Of a stretch of 64,000 nt of DNA, positions 18,932-29,214 are shown piece by piece; the first letter of the stretch is position 1, and every line of letters starts with the position of its first letter. The position numbers and the translations under genes are program-made. The stretch lies in assembly GCF_002102185.1 (NCBI RefSeq), contig NZ_LQOW01000006.1, forward strand, positions 62,001 through 126,000, read 5' to 3'. This DNA comes from Mycobacterium fragae. Its GTDB lineage: Bacteria; Actinomycetota; Actinomycetes; Mycobacteriales; Mycobacteriaceae. A model generated the notes under the pieces. It made no database searches and was not told the origin of the DNA. It saw only the letters and a program-made list of their open reading frames with translations.

Positions 18932-20544
18932 GGCACCGCCGCGGCGTCGCGGGCGTCCGGCCCACGCTCCTGCTTGACCATCACCGGCCGGTTGCCCCCG
19001 AAGCCGGGAATCAGCGAGTCACCGCGGAAGCTGACAACCGTCTGCGCCAGGCCCGGGATCAGCAAGGCGCAGACCACGCTGAAGCCAACCCAAAGATCGG
19101 TGTAGACCAGCACGCCCAGCGCACCGCCGAGGACCCAGGCAAGCTGAAGGGTCGACTCCGAACGCCCGAACGCCGATGCGCGCGACTCTTCGGGCAGGTC
19201 GTCCTGCAGCGACGCGTCCAGCGACGCCTTGGCGATCGCACTCGCTCCCGAGGTGATCAACGTCGCGATGGCGGCCACCACCAGATCGCCCGCCACCGCC
19301 GCCGCGAGCGCAGCTGCGGTAACCGCCACGGTGCACCGCAGCACCAGCACCGCGGGCCTGCCCAACCGCAGCCGTGCGCTGGCGAAGTTGCCGGCCAAGT
19401 TGCCGATGGTGGCCGCCGCGCCGATCAATCCCAGCATGCCCAGCTGTACCCAACCACTGGCGTCATGGGCCTTGGCGACGAAGGCCGGATACAAGAACAG
19501 GAAACCGACCATGACCTTGATGGTGCAGTTGCCCCACAGCGCGGTGATGCTGTTGCGGCCCAACGGTTGTCGGAGCGCTCGCAGCGGGTCACTGGGCCGG
19601 CGATAGCTCAACGTGGCGGGAACCTCGCCGGCGGTCACTTCGACCCAGCGTGGAATCCGCATCGACAGCGCGGCACCGGCGACCGTGACCCCAACGATGA
19701 CGAACAGCGCGCCGGGCAGCTGGAACAAGTGAGTGAAGACGAACTCGATTCCACTCGCGATGCCGCCGCCGACGATGGTGCCGCCCAACAGACCGAACAT
19801 GGTCAGCCGGGAGTTGACTCGAACCAGGTCGATCGTCGGCGGCATCACCCGCGGTGTCACCGCGCTGCGCAGCACGCTGAACGATTTCGACAGCACCATC
19901 ATGGCCAGCGCCGACGGATACAACACCCATGACGTATAGCTGCCGCTGGCGCCGTCGTAGTTGGCAATCAGCAACACCGCCAACCCGGTTCGCAGTATGA
20001 ACGACAGCGCCAGCGCAACCCGCCGGCCGTGCTGCAGCCGGTCCAGTGCCGGACCGATCAGCGGCGCGATCACCGCGAACGGCGCGATCGTGATCAGCAG
20101 ATACAGCGCGACCCTGTCCTTGCTTTCCCCGGTGGCCGCGGCGAAGAACAGCGTATTGGCCAGTGCGACAGCCATCGCCGCATCGACTGCGAAATTCGCC
20201 ACCACCGGCCACGTCAGCGCCGTCAGCCCGGACTTGTCGGCGCCATCGGCGGTGGCGGCTCGCTGCACCAGCCAATACATCCGCGACCCCATCTCGCGGC
20301 TGCGCTGCGCTGCGGCGCGGGTGACCGTGACCCGATCATTGCCCGCGGCACGCGGCGGCGGCTCATCGCGACGGGTGGCCTGCGGCTCGTGGTGCAGCGG
20401 CGGAAGGTACCGGTTGGCGCTGGGCATTGGCGGGGGGCGGCGCGGCCGGCGATAACCCGAGTCGTCGGCGGGATAGTTGGCCATGCCGGGGTGCTCGGTC
20501 GGGTGATCGCGCCGCCGTCCAGACACGTACCAATTCTCACCCAT
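18922..20544 (-). CDS. MFS-like transmembrane transporter (Rv0876c family)
   Basis: Up to 540 residues; a later ATG at 20484 (MANYPADDSGY) is an alternative. The ~90-residue cytoplasmic N terminus is Pro/Arg-rich. It is followed by about 12 hydrophobic segments, e.g. VVANFAVDAAMAVALANTLFF, VALYLLITIAPFAVIAPLIGPALDRLQ (MFS motif A-like DRLQHGRR), and LGMLGLIGAAATIGNLAGNFA. The substrate is unknown. It is divergent from the DUF3027 gene. Confidence 0.85.
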   Translation of the reverse strand: MGENWYVSGRRRDHPTEHPGMANYPADDSGYRRPRRPPPMPSANRYLPPLHHEPQATRRDEPPPRAAGNDRVTVTRAAAQRSREMGSRMYWLVQRAATADGADKSGLTALTWPVVANFAVDAAMAVALANTLFFAAATGESKDRVALYLLITIAPFAVIAPLIGPALDRLQHGRRVALALSFILRTGLAVLLIANYDGASGSYTSWVLYPSALAMMVLSKSFSVLRSAVTPRVMPPTIDLVRVNSRLTMFGLLGGTIVGGGIASGIEFVFTHLFQLPGALFVIVGVTVAGAALSMRIPRWVEVTAGEVPATLSYRRPSDPLRALRQPLGRNSITALWGNCTIKVMVGFLFLYPAFVAKAHDASGWVQLGMLGLIGAAATIGNLAGNFASARLRLGRPAVLVLRCTVAVTAAALAAAVAGDLVVAAIATLITSGASAIAKASLDASLQDDLPEESRASAFGRSESTLQLAWVLGGALGVLVYTDLWVGFSVVCALLIPGLAQTVVSFRGDSLIPGFGGNRPVMVKQERGPDARDAAAVPWE

Positions 20545-20615
20545 CCCGAACTGATCGGGCGCACAAGCGACCGGTGTGGCTGGTCACCGCGGCCCTGCGG
20601 CAGTATGGAAGGCAT

Positions 20616-21398
20616 ATGGAGACAGCGGAGAACGTGACCGGTACCACCGAGTGGGCGGAGGGCTTGGCGCCGATCCTCACCGGTGCGGTCGAGCAGGCGC
20701 GGGCGGCCATCGTCGAGTTCAGCGGCGCGGACACCGTCGGCGACTACCTCGGCGTCGGCTACGAAGATCCGACCGCCGCCACGCACCGCTTCCTGGCTCA
20801 TCTGCCCGGTTATCAGGGCTGGCAATGGGCCGTGGTGGTGGCCGCCTATCCGGGGGCGGACCACGCCACGGTCAGCGAGGTGGTACTGGTGCCGGGGCCG
20901 ACGGCGTTGCTGGCGCCGGAATGGGTGCCGTGGGATCAGCGGCTGCGGCCCGGCGACCTGGGACCCGGGGACCTGCTCGCGCCGCTGCCCGACGACCCCC
21001 GGCTGGTGCCCGGCTTCATGGCCAGTGGAGACCCGCAGGTCGACGAGACGGCCACCGAAGTCGGCCTGGGACGGCGCCGGGTGATGAGCCCGTTGGGCCG
21101 CGCGCAGGCCGCCCAGCGGTGGCACGACGGCGATTACGGTCCCGGCGCGCCCATGGCGCAGTCCACCAAACGGGTGTGCCGTGACTGCGGTTTCTATCTG
21201 CCGCTGGCAGGGTCGTTGGGCGCGATGTTCGGGGTGTGCGGCAACGAGCTTTCCGCCGACGGGCACGTCGTCGACCACGAATACGGCTGCGGTGCGCACT
21301 CGGACACACCGCCTCCTGCGGGCAGCGGCTCCCCGATGTACGACCCCTACGACGATGGAGTCCTCGACCTCAGCGAGACGCCCACCGACGCCGGCTAG
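20616..21398 (+). CDS. DUF3027 protein (Rv0877 family)
   Basis: 260 residues from the ATG at 20616. The actinobacterial family core is visible (GYQGWQWAVVVAAYPGADHATVSEVVLVPG, then LLAPEWVPWDQRLRPGDLGPGD). A C-terminal probable zinc site is RVCRDCGFYLPLAGSLGAMF...CGNELSADG with EYGCGAH. It is thought to be cytoplasmic, and its function is not established. The stop codon shares CTAG with the convergent SRPBCC gene. Confidence 0.87.
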   Translation: METAENVTGTTEWAEGLAPILTGAVEQARAAIVEFSGADTVGDYLGVGYEDPTAATHRFLAHLPGYQGWQWAVVVAAYPGADHATVSEVVLVPGPTALLAPEWVPWDQRLRPGDLGPGDLLAPLPDDPRLVPGFMASGDPQVDETATEVGLGRRRVMSPLGRAQAAQRWHDGDYGPGAPMAQSTKRVCRDCGFYLPLAGSLGAMFGVCGNELSADGHVVDHEYGCGAHSDTPPPAGSGSPMYDPYDDGVLDLSETPTDAG

Positions 21399-21850
21399 CT
21401 GTTCTCGGCGGCGGCTTTGATCTTGGCCAGCGATGCGTTCATTCCGTCAAGGAGTTCACGCTCGAAGCTCTCCTCGCCACCCAACAGCGCGTTGACCGTC
21501 ATGGTCGACATCGGCTTGACGCCGTTCTCGGCGTGCCGACTTTCGATCACCCGGGTGCCCTCGGGAATCGGCTGCAGTTCGTAACTCCACACGGTGCCGT
21601 TGGCGTTGACGCGGAACGCCAGCTTCTGGTCCGGAATCACCTCGGTGACGGTGCATGTCGTCGGCCAGAACAGATTCTTGCGGCGGTTCAGATTGAGCGT
21701 GCGGGTGCCCTGGCGGACCGGACCAAGCGGCTGCATCCGCCGACATTGCGGGCTCCACTGCGGCATTCTCCGCAGATCAGATATCAGGGCCCACACCTTC
21801 GACGCTGGTGCCTTGATATCGATTTGAGTTTGCAAAAGAGGCGCTGCCAT
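21395..21850 (-). CDS. SRPBCC (START-like) family protein
   Basis: 151 residues from the ATG at 21850, chosen because a TAGGAGGT ribosome-binding site lies 7 bp upstream. The polyketide-cyclase/START fold is recognisable: IDIKAPASKVWALISDLRRMPQWSPQC at the N terminus and LLGGEESFERELLDGMNASLAKIK as the long C-terminal helix. These proteins bind hydrophobic ligands; the ligand here is unknown. It replaces PPE13 of the M. tuberculosis order at this point. It is convergent with the DUF3027 gene, overlapping by 4 nt. Confidence 0.85.
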   Translation of the reverse strand: MAAPLLQTQIDIKAPASKVWALISDLRRMPQWSPQCRRMQPLGPVRQGTRTLNLNRRKNLFWPTTCTVTEVIPDQKLAFRVNANGTVWSYELQPIPEGTRVIESRHAENGVKPMSTMTVNALLGGEESFERELLDGMNASLAKIKAAAENS

Positions 21851-21863
21851 CGACCCATACCTC

Positions 21864-22148
21864 CTAGCGGGAGCCATCAGTATTGCGTTGTGAGTTGAAT
21901 CCGGTTTGCGCGCCGCGTGCGCCGCGGCGGGCTGCGTCACGCTGCCACAGGAAGATACCTGTGCCCAGAAGTCCGACGCCCAGCCCCGCCACGGTGACCG
22001 GTCGCCACGTGTCGAGGGCCGGAATCAGGAACGCGGCCACGGCGGCAACCAGCCAGACCACTGCACCGGCGCCAATGACCGGCCAAACCTCGAGTAGTCC
22101 CGCAGGCAGCTGCGGCGGTTCGGGACTCTTGCCAGGCTCGACGGACAT
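21864..22148 (-). CDS. Small membrane protein, DUF2530 (Rv0879c family)
   Basis: 94 residues (start MSVEPGKSPEPPQLP; an ATG four codons upstream is possible). Two membrane segments: VWPVIGAGAVVWLVAAVAAFLI and TVAGLGVGLLGTGIFLW, then a basic tail. It is divergent from the MarR gene, sharing the promoter region that contains the palindrome at 22185-22204. The function is unknown. Confidence 0.82.
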   Translation of the reverse strand: MSVEPGKSPEPPQLPAGLLEVWPVIGAGAVVWLVAAVAAFLIPALDTWRPVTVAGLGVGLLGTGIFLWQRDAARRGARGAQTGFNSQRNTDGSR

Positions 22149-22184
22149 CGACCTCAACATAGCGTGCTCGGTGATTCATCGTTG

Positions 22185-22204
22185 ACGACAGGACGTTCTG
22201 TCGT
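22185..22204. promoter_or_regulatory. MarR-type operator palindrome
   Basis: ACGACAG-GACGTT-CTGTCGT is a perfect 7+7 inverted repeat 12 bp upstream of the MarR GTG start, in the divergent DUF2530/MarR promoter. It is a good candidate autoregulatory operator. Confidence 0.6.
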
Positions 22205-22216
22205 AACGTTCGCGCT

Positions 22217-22648
22217 GTGACCGAGGGCGATACCCGGCTGGCCAGTGATCTGTCGTTGGCGGTGATGCGGCTGGCCCGGCAGTTGCGATTTCGGCGCCCG
22301 CAGTCCCCGGTGTCGTTGTCCCAGCTGTCGGCACTGGCGACGCTGGAGAAAGAAGGTCCGATGACCCCGGGCGCGCTGGCCGTCAGGGAACGCGTTCGCC
22401 CGCCGTCGATGACACGAGTCATCGCCTCGCTGGCCGAATTGGGTTTTGTCGACCGTGTCGCTCACCCCGACGACGGACGCCAGGTGCTGGTTTCAGTATC
22501 CGATTCCGGCGCCGAACTGATGGAGGCCGAACGCCGGGCCAGCCAGGAATGGCTCGCGCAGCGGCTCGAATGCCTGGGCGCCGGCGAGCGCGACACGCTG
22601 CGTGAGGCCGCCGATCTGATGTTGGCCCTCGTCGACGAAAGCCCTTGA
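22217..22648 (+). CDS. MarR-family transcriptional regulator (Rv0880 family)
   Basis: 143 residues from the GTG at 22217. The winged helix is typical: [65 protein letters not shown] (residues ~33-97; DxR wing motif DDGRQV). It is the orthologue by position of Rv0880. A palindrome lies 12 bp upstream. The stop TGA overlaps the TTG start of the rRNA methyltransferase gene (TTGA at 22645-22648). Confidence 0.93.
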   Translation: MTEGDTRLASDLSLAVMRLARQLRFRRPQSPVSLSQLSALATLEKEGPMTPGALAVRERVRPPSMTRVIASLAELGFVDRVAHPDDGRQVLVSVSDSGAELMEAERRASQEWLAQRLECLGAGERDTLREAADLMLALVDESP

Positions 22649-23481
22649 CCACCGACGGCTTTGACGGGATCGTCGTCTGCGATATCAGCAATCCCGACGA
22701 CCCGCGCCTGGACAACTTCCGGGATCTGAACAGCATCGACCGTCGGCCCGACCTGCCGACCGGCAAGGGGCTGGTGATCGCCGAGGGTGTGCTCGTGGTG
22801 CAGCGGATGCTGGTATCGCGGTTTGCGCCATTGGCCTTCCTGGGCACCGACCGAAGGCTCGACGAGCTCAAGGCAGATCTGGCCGGCTGCCCCGCCCCGT
22901 ACTATCGGGTGTCCGCCGAGGTGATGGCTCGGGTGGTCGGATTTCACCTCAACCGCGGGGTGCTGGCCGCCGCCCGTCGCGTGCCGGAGCCCAGCGTCGC
23001 GGAAGTGATCGACGACGCTCGCACCGTGGTGGTGTTGGAGGGGGTCAACGACCACGAGAACCTCGGCGCGATCTTCCGAAACGCCGCCGGACTCAACGTC
23101 GACGCGGTGGTGTTCGGCAGTGGATGCGCTGACCCGCTTTACCGCCGCGCGGTGCGGGTTTCCATGGGACATGCGTTGCTGGTGCCATTTGCTCGGGCGA
23201 CGAAGTGGCCGGCGGAGCTTGATACGTTGCGGCAGAGAGGGTTTCGGCTGTTGGCGCTGACCCCCAGCGCCGATGCCGAAGAGCTGTCCGCGGCGATGGC
23301 GGCGGTGCATGACGAACGGGTCGCGGTTTTGGTGGGCGCCGAGGGGCCCGGGCTGAGCCGCGCCGCGCTGCGTGCGAGCGACCTTCAGGTGCGCATTCCG
23401 ATGTCACGCGGCACCGACTCTCTCAACGTGGCCACGGCAGCGGCGCTGGCGTTCTACGAGCGCGCTAGGCTCGGCCCGTGA
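22645..23481 (+). CDS. SpoU-family (SPOUT) RNA 2'-O-methyltransferase
   Basis: 278 residues from a TTG start coupled to the MarR stop. All three SpoU motifs are seen: [22 protein letters not shown] (motif 1, ~134-155), [15 protein letters not shown] (motif 2, ~231), [22 protein letters not shown] (motif 3, ~251). The N-terminal substrate-binding domain covers residues 1-110. The Asn/Arg/Ser residues of the trefoil-knot SAM site are intact. It is the positional orthologue of Rv0881; the exact rRNA or tRNA target is not evident. Confidence 0.92.
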   Translation: MTTDGFDGIVVCDISNPDDPRLDNFRDLNSIDRRPDLPTGKGLVIAEGVLVVQRMLVSRFAPLAFLGTDRRLDELKADLAGCPAPYYRVSAEVMARVVGFHLNRGVLAAARRVPEPSVAEVIDDARTVVVLEGVNDHENLGAIFRNAAGLNVDAVVFGSGCADPLYRRAVRVSMGHALLVPFARATKWPAELDTLRQRGFRLLALTPSADAEELSAAMAAVHDERVAVLVGAEGPGLSRAALRASDLQVRIPMSRGTDSLNVATAAALAFYERARLGP

Positions 23482-23550
23482 CCCGCGCCGGCGACGATGC
23501 AGTGGGGTCCCCGCGAAGCTGGGGACGAAGCGATGAGGAGGAGCGGCGCC

Positions 23551-23823
23551 ATGACCGACGAATCCACGCCCTGGGCAACGGGTTTGACGGTGGCTGGATT
23601 TGTCGCCGCCGTGACCGGTGTCGCCGTGGTGGTGCTGAGCCTCGGGCTGGTCCGCGTGCATCCACTATTGGCGGTCGGGCTCAACGTCGTCGCTGCCGGA
23701 GGATTGGCGCCGACGTTGTGGGGGTGGCGGAATACACCGGTGTTGCGGTGGCTAGTGCTGGGCGCCGGAGTCGGCGTGGCGGCGGCCTGGCTGACCCTGA
23801 TCACCCTGGCGGCATCCGCGTAG
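23551..23823 (+). CDS. Small membrane protein, DUF2537 (Rv0882 family)
   Basis: 90 residues from the ATG at 23551, preceded by a GAGGAG ribosome-binding site. Three hydrophobic segments: LTVAGFVAAVTGVAVVVLSL, PLLAVGLNVVAAGGLAPTLWG, WLVLGAGVGVAAAWLTLITLA. The function is unknown. The stop lies 3 bp from that of the convergent sepH. Confidence 0.82.
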   Translation: MTDESTPWATGLTVAGFVAAVTGVAVVVLSLGLVRVHPLLAVGLNVVAAGGLAPTLWGWRNTPVLRWLVLGAGVGVAAAWLTLITLAASA

Positions 23824-23826
23824 CGC

Positions 23827-24594
23827 CTAGCGCTGTCCTCCGGAGCGCACCCCGAGCAACACGTCCTCCCATGCTGGCACCGGGGGCTTGCCGCGGCGGC
23901 TGCGGGTCGGCTCGCGGGGAGGTTCGACCACCGTGCTTTCCGCCGGCACAAGCTCAGGCTCGTCGAAGTCGAGCTGCGCAACCGGGGCAACCGGCCGCAG
24001 CGGGCGGTCGAAGTCGGGGTCAATCAACTCACTGGCCGCGTCATCGACGGCGGTGACCGTCCCACCGTGAGCCCCGGGGGCGAAGCGGAAATGCGCGAGG
24101 TTGTCCGAACGCCCGGCCTTCCAGCCCAGCTGCACCGTCCAGCGTCCGTCCTCGTTGCGCCATGCGTCCCACGTCGTGTTGTCAGGGTTGAGGCCACGCG
24201 CCAGCAGGGCGGACGTGACGGTCTCCAGCAGCGTCAGCACTGCGGGCCCGTCGGCGAGGACCGGATGTGCGGCGGTTGCCAGCTCGGCTGCCCGTGAGCG
24301 TTCCAGCAGCACCGGGTGTGCGAACCGCAGAATCCGTTCGATGTCCACACCGGCGCTCTCGGCAACCTGCTCGACGGAGGCGCCGGCGCGGATTCGAGCC
24401 TGAATTTCCTTGGGGCGCAGCATGCTGGGCGCCTCGGTTTCAATGTGGATTTGATCCACCCTCGCCCCGTCGCCGCGGACGGCAGCCCGCAGCCGTTCGT
24501 CGACACGGAGCTTGAACCTGTCGGCCGGGTCGTCAGTTTCGAGAATCAGGTGTTTGCCATCGACGTCGAGTCCGACGACCTTGAGCTCCCGCAT
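23827..24594 (-). CDS. sepH: Septation protein SepH
   Basis: 255 residues from the ATG at 24594 with a GGAGGAGG ribosome-binding site. The N-terminal DUF3071 domain (MRELKVVGLDVDGKHLILE to ~residue 170) includes the helix-turn-helix-like segment MLRPKEIQARIRAGASVEQV, then AESAGVDIERILRFAHPVLLE. SepH stimulates FtsZ assembly in actinobacteria. The C terminus is acidic then basic (RRGKPPVPAWEDVLLGVRS) and shorter than in Streptomyces. It is the positional orthologue of Rv0883c. Confidence 0.9.
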   Translation of the reverse strand: MRELKVVGLDVDGKHLILETDDPADRFKLRVDERLRAAVRGDGARVDQIHIETEAPSMLRPKEIQARIRAGASVEQVAESAGVDIERILRFAHPVLLERSRAAELATAAHPVLADGPAVLTLLETVTSALLARGLNPDNTTWDAWRNEDGRWTVQLGWKAGRSDNLAHFRFAPGAHGGTVTAVDDAASELIDPDFDRPLRPVAPVAQLDFDEPELVPAESTVVEPPREPTRSRRGKPPVPAWEDVLLGVRSGGQR

Positions 24595-24685
24595 ACCGAC
24601 CTCCTCCGGGCCTACTGCACAGGACCCGATTGGTGCGCACTCTAGTGCAGCGAACGGCCACAACAGCGCTGACACGCTGGTCGAG

Positions 24686-25948
<1,263 letters not shown>

Positions 25949-25965
25949 TCATCAGGAGGCCGGGA

Positions 25966-27009
25966 ATGGCCCAGGCGGGAACTGCCAACAAAGAGCCTCG
26001 GACGAAGATGGTGCGGCGTTGGCGCCGCAACATGGATGTCCAGGACGACCAGCAGTACGTGGACATGCTCACCACACTGTCCGAGGGGTCGGTGCGGCGC
26101 AATTTCAACCCGTACACGGACATCGACTGGAAGTCACCGGAGTTCGCGGTCACCGAGAACGATCCGCGCTGGAAACTCCCGGCCACCGATCCGCTGGGCC
26201 GCCACCCCTGGTACCAGGCGCAGTCCGAGGAACGTCAGATCAAGATCGGCATGTGGCGTCAGGCGAACGTGGCCAAGGTCGGCCTGCACTTCGAGTCGAT
26301 CCTCATCCGCGGCCTGATGGAGTACGCGTTCTGGGTGCCCAACGGCTCACCGGAATACCGCTACTGCCTGCACGAGGCGGTCGAAGAGTGCAACCACACC
26401 ATGATGTTTCAGGAGATGGTGAACCACATCGGTGCCGACGTGCCAGGCATGCCGCGGCTGCTGAAGTGGGTCCAGCCGTTGATTCCGCTGGTTGCCGGGC
26501 CGCTGCCGATCCCGTTCTGGTTCGGCATCCTGGCCGGGGAGGAGCCCATCGACCACACCCAGAAAAACGTGCTGCGCGAAGGCAAGGAGCTGCACCCGAT
26601 CATGGAGCGGGTGATGGCCATCCACGTGGCCGAGGAGGCTCGCCACATCTCGTTCGCGCATGAGTACCTGCGCAAGCGTGTTCCGAATCTGCCGCGCCGC
26701 AAGCGGTTTTGGCTCTCGCTGTTCGTCCCGGTGACCATGCGGATTCTCTGCTCGGCCATCGTGGTGCCGCCGAAGGCCTTCTGGCAAGAGTTCGACATCC
26801 CGCGCGATGTGCGCAAGGAAGTGTTCTTCGGCTCGCCCGAGTCCCGGCAGATGCTGCGCGACATGTTCGGCGACGTGCGGATGCTCTGCCACGACACCGG
26901 CCTGATGAATCCGGTGGCAAGGATCATCTGGCGGATCTGCAAGATCAACGGCAAGCCGTCGCGCTACCGCAGCGAACCACAGCGCCAGCGTCTGACCGCG
27001 GTCGCCTAG
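25966..27009 (+). CDS. AurF-like diiron oxygenase (Rv0885 family)
   Basis: 347 residues from the ATG at 25966. A ferritin-like diiron centre is suggested by the ordered carboxylate/His helices FESILIRGLMEYAF, LHEAVEECNHTMMFQEMVNH (E-x6-H type, ~143-162) and AIHVAEEARHISFAHEYL (E-x2-H, ~221-238), as in p-aminobenzoate N-oxygenase AurF and related N-oxygenases. Two hydrophobic stretches (PLIPLVAGPLPIPFWFGILA; LFVPVTMRILCSAIVV) hint at membrane contact. It lies 7 bp upstream of fprB, which could supply electrons. The substrate is unknown. Confidence 0.85.
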   Translation: MAQAGTANKEPRTKMVRRWRRNMDVQDDQQYVDMLTTLSEGSVRRNFNPYTDIDWKSPEFAVTENDPRWKLPATDPLGRHPWYQAQSEERQIKIGMWRQANVAKVGLHFESILIRGLMEYAFWVPNGSPEYRYCLHEAVEECNHTMMFQEMVNHIGADVPGMPRLLKWVQPLIPLVAGPLPIPFWFGILAGEEPIDHTQKNVLREGKELHPIMERVMAIHVAEEARHISFAHEYLRKRVPNLPRRKRFWLSLFVPVTMRILCSAIVVPPKAFWQEFDIPRDVRKEVFFGSPESRQMLRDMFGDVRMLCHDTGLMNPVARIIWRICKINGKPSRYRSEPQRQRLTAVA

Positions 27010-27016
27010 AGGTTCT

Positions 27017-28708
27017 ATGCCGCACGTTATTACCCAGTCGTGCTGCAACGACGGGTCCTGTGTCTTCGCTTGCCCGGTGAACTGCATTCACCCAACGCCG
27101 GACGAGCCGGGCTTCGCCACGTCCGAGATGCTCTACATCGACCCGGTGGCGTGTGTGGACTGCGGTGCCTGCGTCAGCGCCTGCCCGGTTGGCGCGATCG
27201 CGCCCGACCGCAAGCTGGATGCCAAACAGTTGCCGTTCGTCGAGATCAACGCGTCGTTCTATCCGGAGCGGCCCGCCGGCGTCAAGCTGCCGCCGACCTC
27301 GAAGCTGGCCCCCGTGATCCCCGCCGCGCCGGTGCATGCACGGCGGCATCCATTGACCGTCGCGATCGTCGGCTCGGGACCGGCGGCGATGTATGCCGCC
27401 GACGAGTTGCTCACCCAGCCCGGCGTGCGGGTCAACATGTTCGAAAAGCTGCCGACGCCGTACGGTTTGGTGCGCGCGGGGGTGGCGCCCGATCACCAAA
27501 CCACCAAGCGGGTCACCTGGCTCTTCGACCGGGTCGCAGACCGTCATGGCTTCCAGTTCTTTCTCAACGTCGAGGTCGGCAAGCATCTGAGCCACGCCGA
27601 TCTGCTCGCGCATCACCACGCGGTGATCTATGCCGTCGGAGCGCCGAACGATCGCCGGCTGGAGATCGACGGCGTGGACCTGCCGGGCAGCGGGACCGCC
27701 ACCGAGTTGGTGGCCTGGATCAACGGACACCCCGACTTCACCGATCTGCCCGTCGATCTGGGCCATGAGCGGGTGGTGATCATCGGCAACGGCAACGTCG
27801 CGTTCGATGTGGCTCGCGTGCTTACTGCCGACCCCGACGAGCTGGCCCGCACCGACATCTCGGATCACGCGTTGGCGGTGCTGCGGGCATCGCGGGTGCA
27901 GGAAGTGGTGATCGCCGCCCGGCGGGGTCCGGCAGACTCGGCGTTTACCCTGCCCGAGTTGATTGGCCTGACCACGGCGGCTGACGTGGTGCTCGACGCG
28001 GAAGACCACGAGCTGGTGCGCCGCGACCTGGCGGTCGCCACCGATGCGTTGACCCGGCAGAAGCTGGAAATCCTCAGCAAACTCGGGCAAGCCTCGGTTC
28101 CGGCGCGACGACCACGCATTCGGCTGGCCTACCGGCTGACCCCCAACCGCCTCCTCGGCCAAGACCGTGTCAGCGGGATCGAGTTCATCGTCACCGGGAC
28201 CGAAGAGAAGCGTCAGCTCGAGGCAGGGCTCGTGCTGAGTTCAATCGGCTACCGCGGCAAGCGGATTGCCGACTTGCCGTTCGACGAGGCCGCCGCGGTT
28301 GTCCCCAATGACCATGGCCGGGTCGTCGACCCGGACACCGGGCGACCAGTTCCCGGCGCCTATGTCGCGGGCTGGATCAAGCGTGGACCGACCGGGTTCA
28401 TCGGCACCAACAAGTCCTGCTCACTGCAAACCGTGCAGAAGCTGGTCGCCGACTTCAACGACGGACTGCTGACCGATCCGGTCGCCGGGCCGCGTGCGCT
28501 GGCCAGGCTGGTACACGCCCGCCAGCCCGACGTCGTCGACGCCGCGGGCTGGAAGGCCATCGACGCCGCCGAGATCGCGCGGGGCAGCGCGGGCGATCGG
28601 CCCCGCGACAAGTTCACCGCCGTCGAGGACATGCTGGCGGTCGCGGCGGCCGCGCCGGCACCGCCGCTGCGGCGCCGGCTGGCCGATCGGCTACGTCACC
28701 TGGTTTAG
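27017..28708 (+). CDS. fprB: Ferredoxin/ferredoxin-NADP reductase fusion
   Basis: 563 residues. The N-terminal seven-iron-type ferredoxin has CCNDGSCVFACPVNCIHP (~9-26) and CVDCGACVSACPVGAIAPDR (~46-65). The C-terminal adrenodoxin-reductase-like domain has the FAD site VAIVGSGPAAMYAADELL (~112), PTPYGLVRAGVAPDHQTTK, the NADP site VVIIGNGNVAFDVARVL (~255) and GWIKRGPTGFIGTNKSC (~456). It passes electrons between NADPH and [Fe-S] acceptors, plausibly to the diiron oxygenase encoded just upstream. Its stop overlaps the convergent glyoxalase gene by 4 nt. Confidence 0.95.
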   Translation: MPHVITQSCCNDGSCVFACPVNCIHPTPDEPGFATSEMLYIDPVACVDCGACVSACPVGAIAPDRKLDAKQLPFVEINASFYPERPAGVKLPPTSKLAPVIPAAPVHARRHPLTVAIVGSGPAAMYAADELLTQPGVRVNMFEKLPTPYGLVRAGVAPDHQTTKRVTWLFDRVADRHGFQFFLNVEVGKHLSHADLLAHHHAVIYAVGAPNDRRLEIDGVDLPGSGTATELVAWINGHPDFTDLPVDLGHERVVIIGNGNVAFDVARVLTADPDELARTDISDHALAVLRASRVQEVVIAARRGPADSAFTLPELIGLTTAADVVLDAEDHELVRRDLAVATDALTRQKLEILSKLGQASVPARRPRIRLAYRLTPNRLLGQDRVSGIEFIVTGTEEKRQLEAGLVLSSIGYRGKRIADLPFDEAAAVVPNDHGRVVDPDTGRPVPGAYVAGWIKRGPTGFIGTNKSCSLQTVQKLVADFNDGLLTDPVAGPRALARLVHARQPDVVDAAGWKAIDAAEIARGSAGDRPRDKFTAVEDMLAVAAAAPAPPLRRRLADRLRHLV

Positions 28709-29157
28709 GACTGCTGGGCCATCGCCGCGGCGATTTCGTCCATGCTGACCTCGCGCACCGGCTGCCCCAGCGACCAACGGTGGCCGAACGGATCCTCGAC
28801 CATGCCGTAACGGTCGCCCCAGAACTGGTCCTCCAGCGGCATCACCACGGTGGCGCCGGCGTCCAGCGCGCGCTGGAACTTGGCGTCGACGTCGGTGACG
28901 GTCAGGTGGATGGTGACTGGAGTCCCGCCAAGTGATTTCGGGGTCATCGACTTTCCGCCGCTCATCTCCGGGAAGTCGTCGTTGAGCATCAGCAAAAAGC
29001 CGTTGACGCGCAGCGCGGCGTGGATCAGCTTGCCGTCAGGACGGGGCACGCGGCCCAATTCTTCCGCGCCAAAGGCCTTGACGTAGAAGTCGATCGCCGC
29101 AGCGGCGTTGTCGACGACGAGGTGCGGGGACAGTGCAGGTTCAACAGCGATCGCCAT
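28705..29157 (-). CDS. Glyoxalase/VOC-fold protein (PhnB-like; Rv0887c family)
   Basis: 150 residues. VOC-fold opening LSPHLVVDNAAAAIDFYVKAFGAEELGRV and late DQFWGDRYGMVEDPFGHRWSLGQPV (typical of PhnB/DUF1428-like proteins). Possible metal ligands are His near the N terminus and the Glu/His of VEDPFGHRW. The activity is unknown. A GGAGGCC ribosome-binding site precedes the ATG at 29157. Confidence 0.88.
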   Translation of the reverse strand: MAIAVEPALSPHLVVDNAAAAIDFYVKAFGAEELGRVPRPDGKLIHAALRVNGFLLMLNDDFPEMSGGKSMTPKSLGGTPVTIHLTVTDVDAKFQRALDAGATVVMPLEDQFWGDRYGMVEDPFGHRWSLGQPVREVSMDEIAAAMAQQS

Positions 29158-29214
29158 GTTGGCCTCCTAGGTCGTGGGTGTAGTACCGGTATAGACCACG
29201 GGGCCGACACAAAT

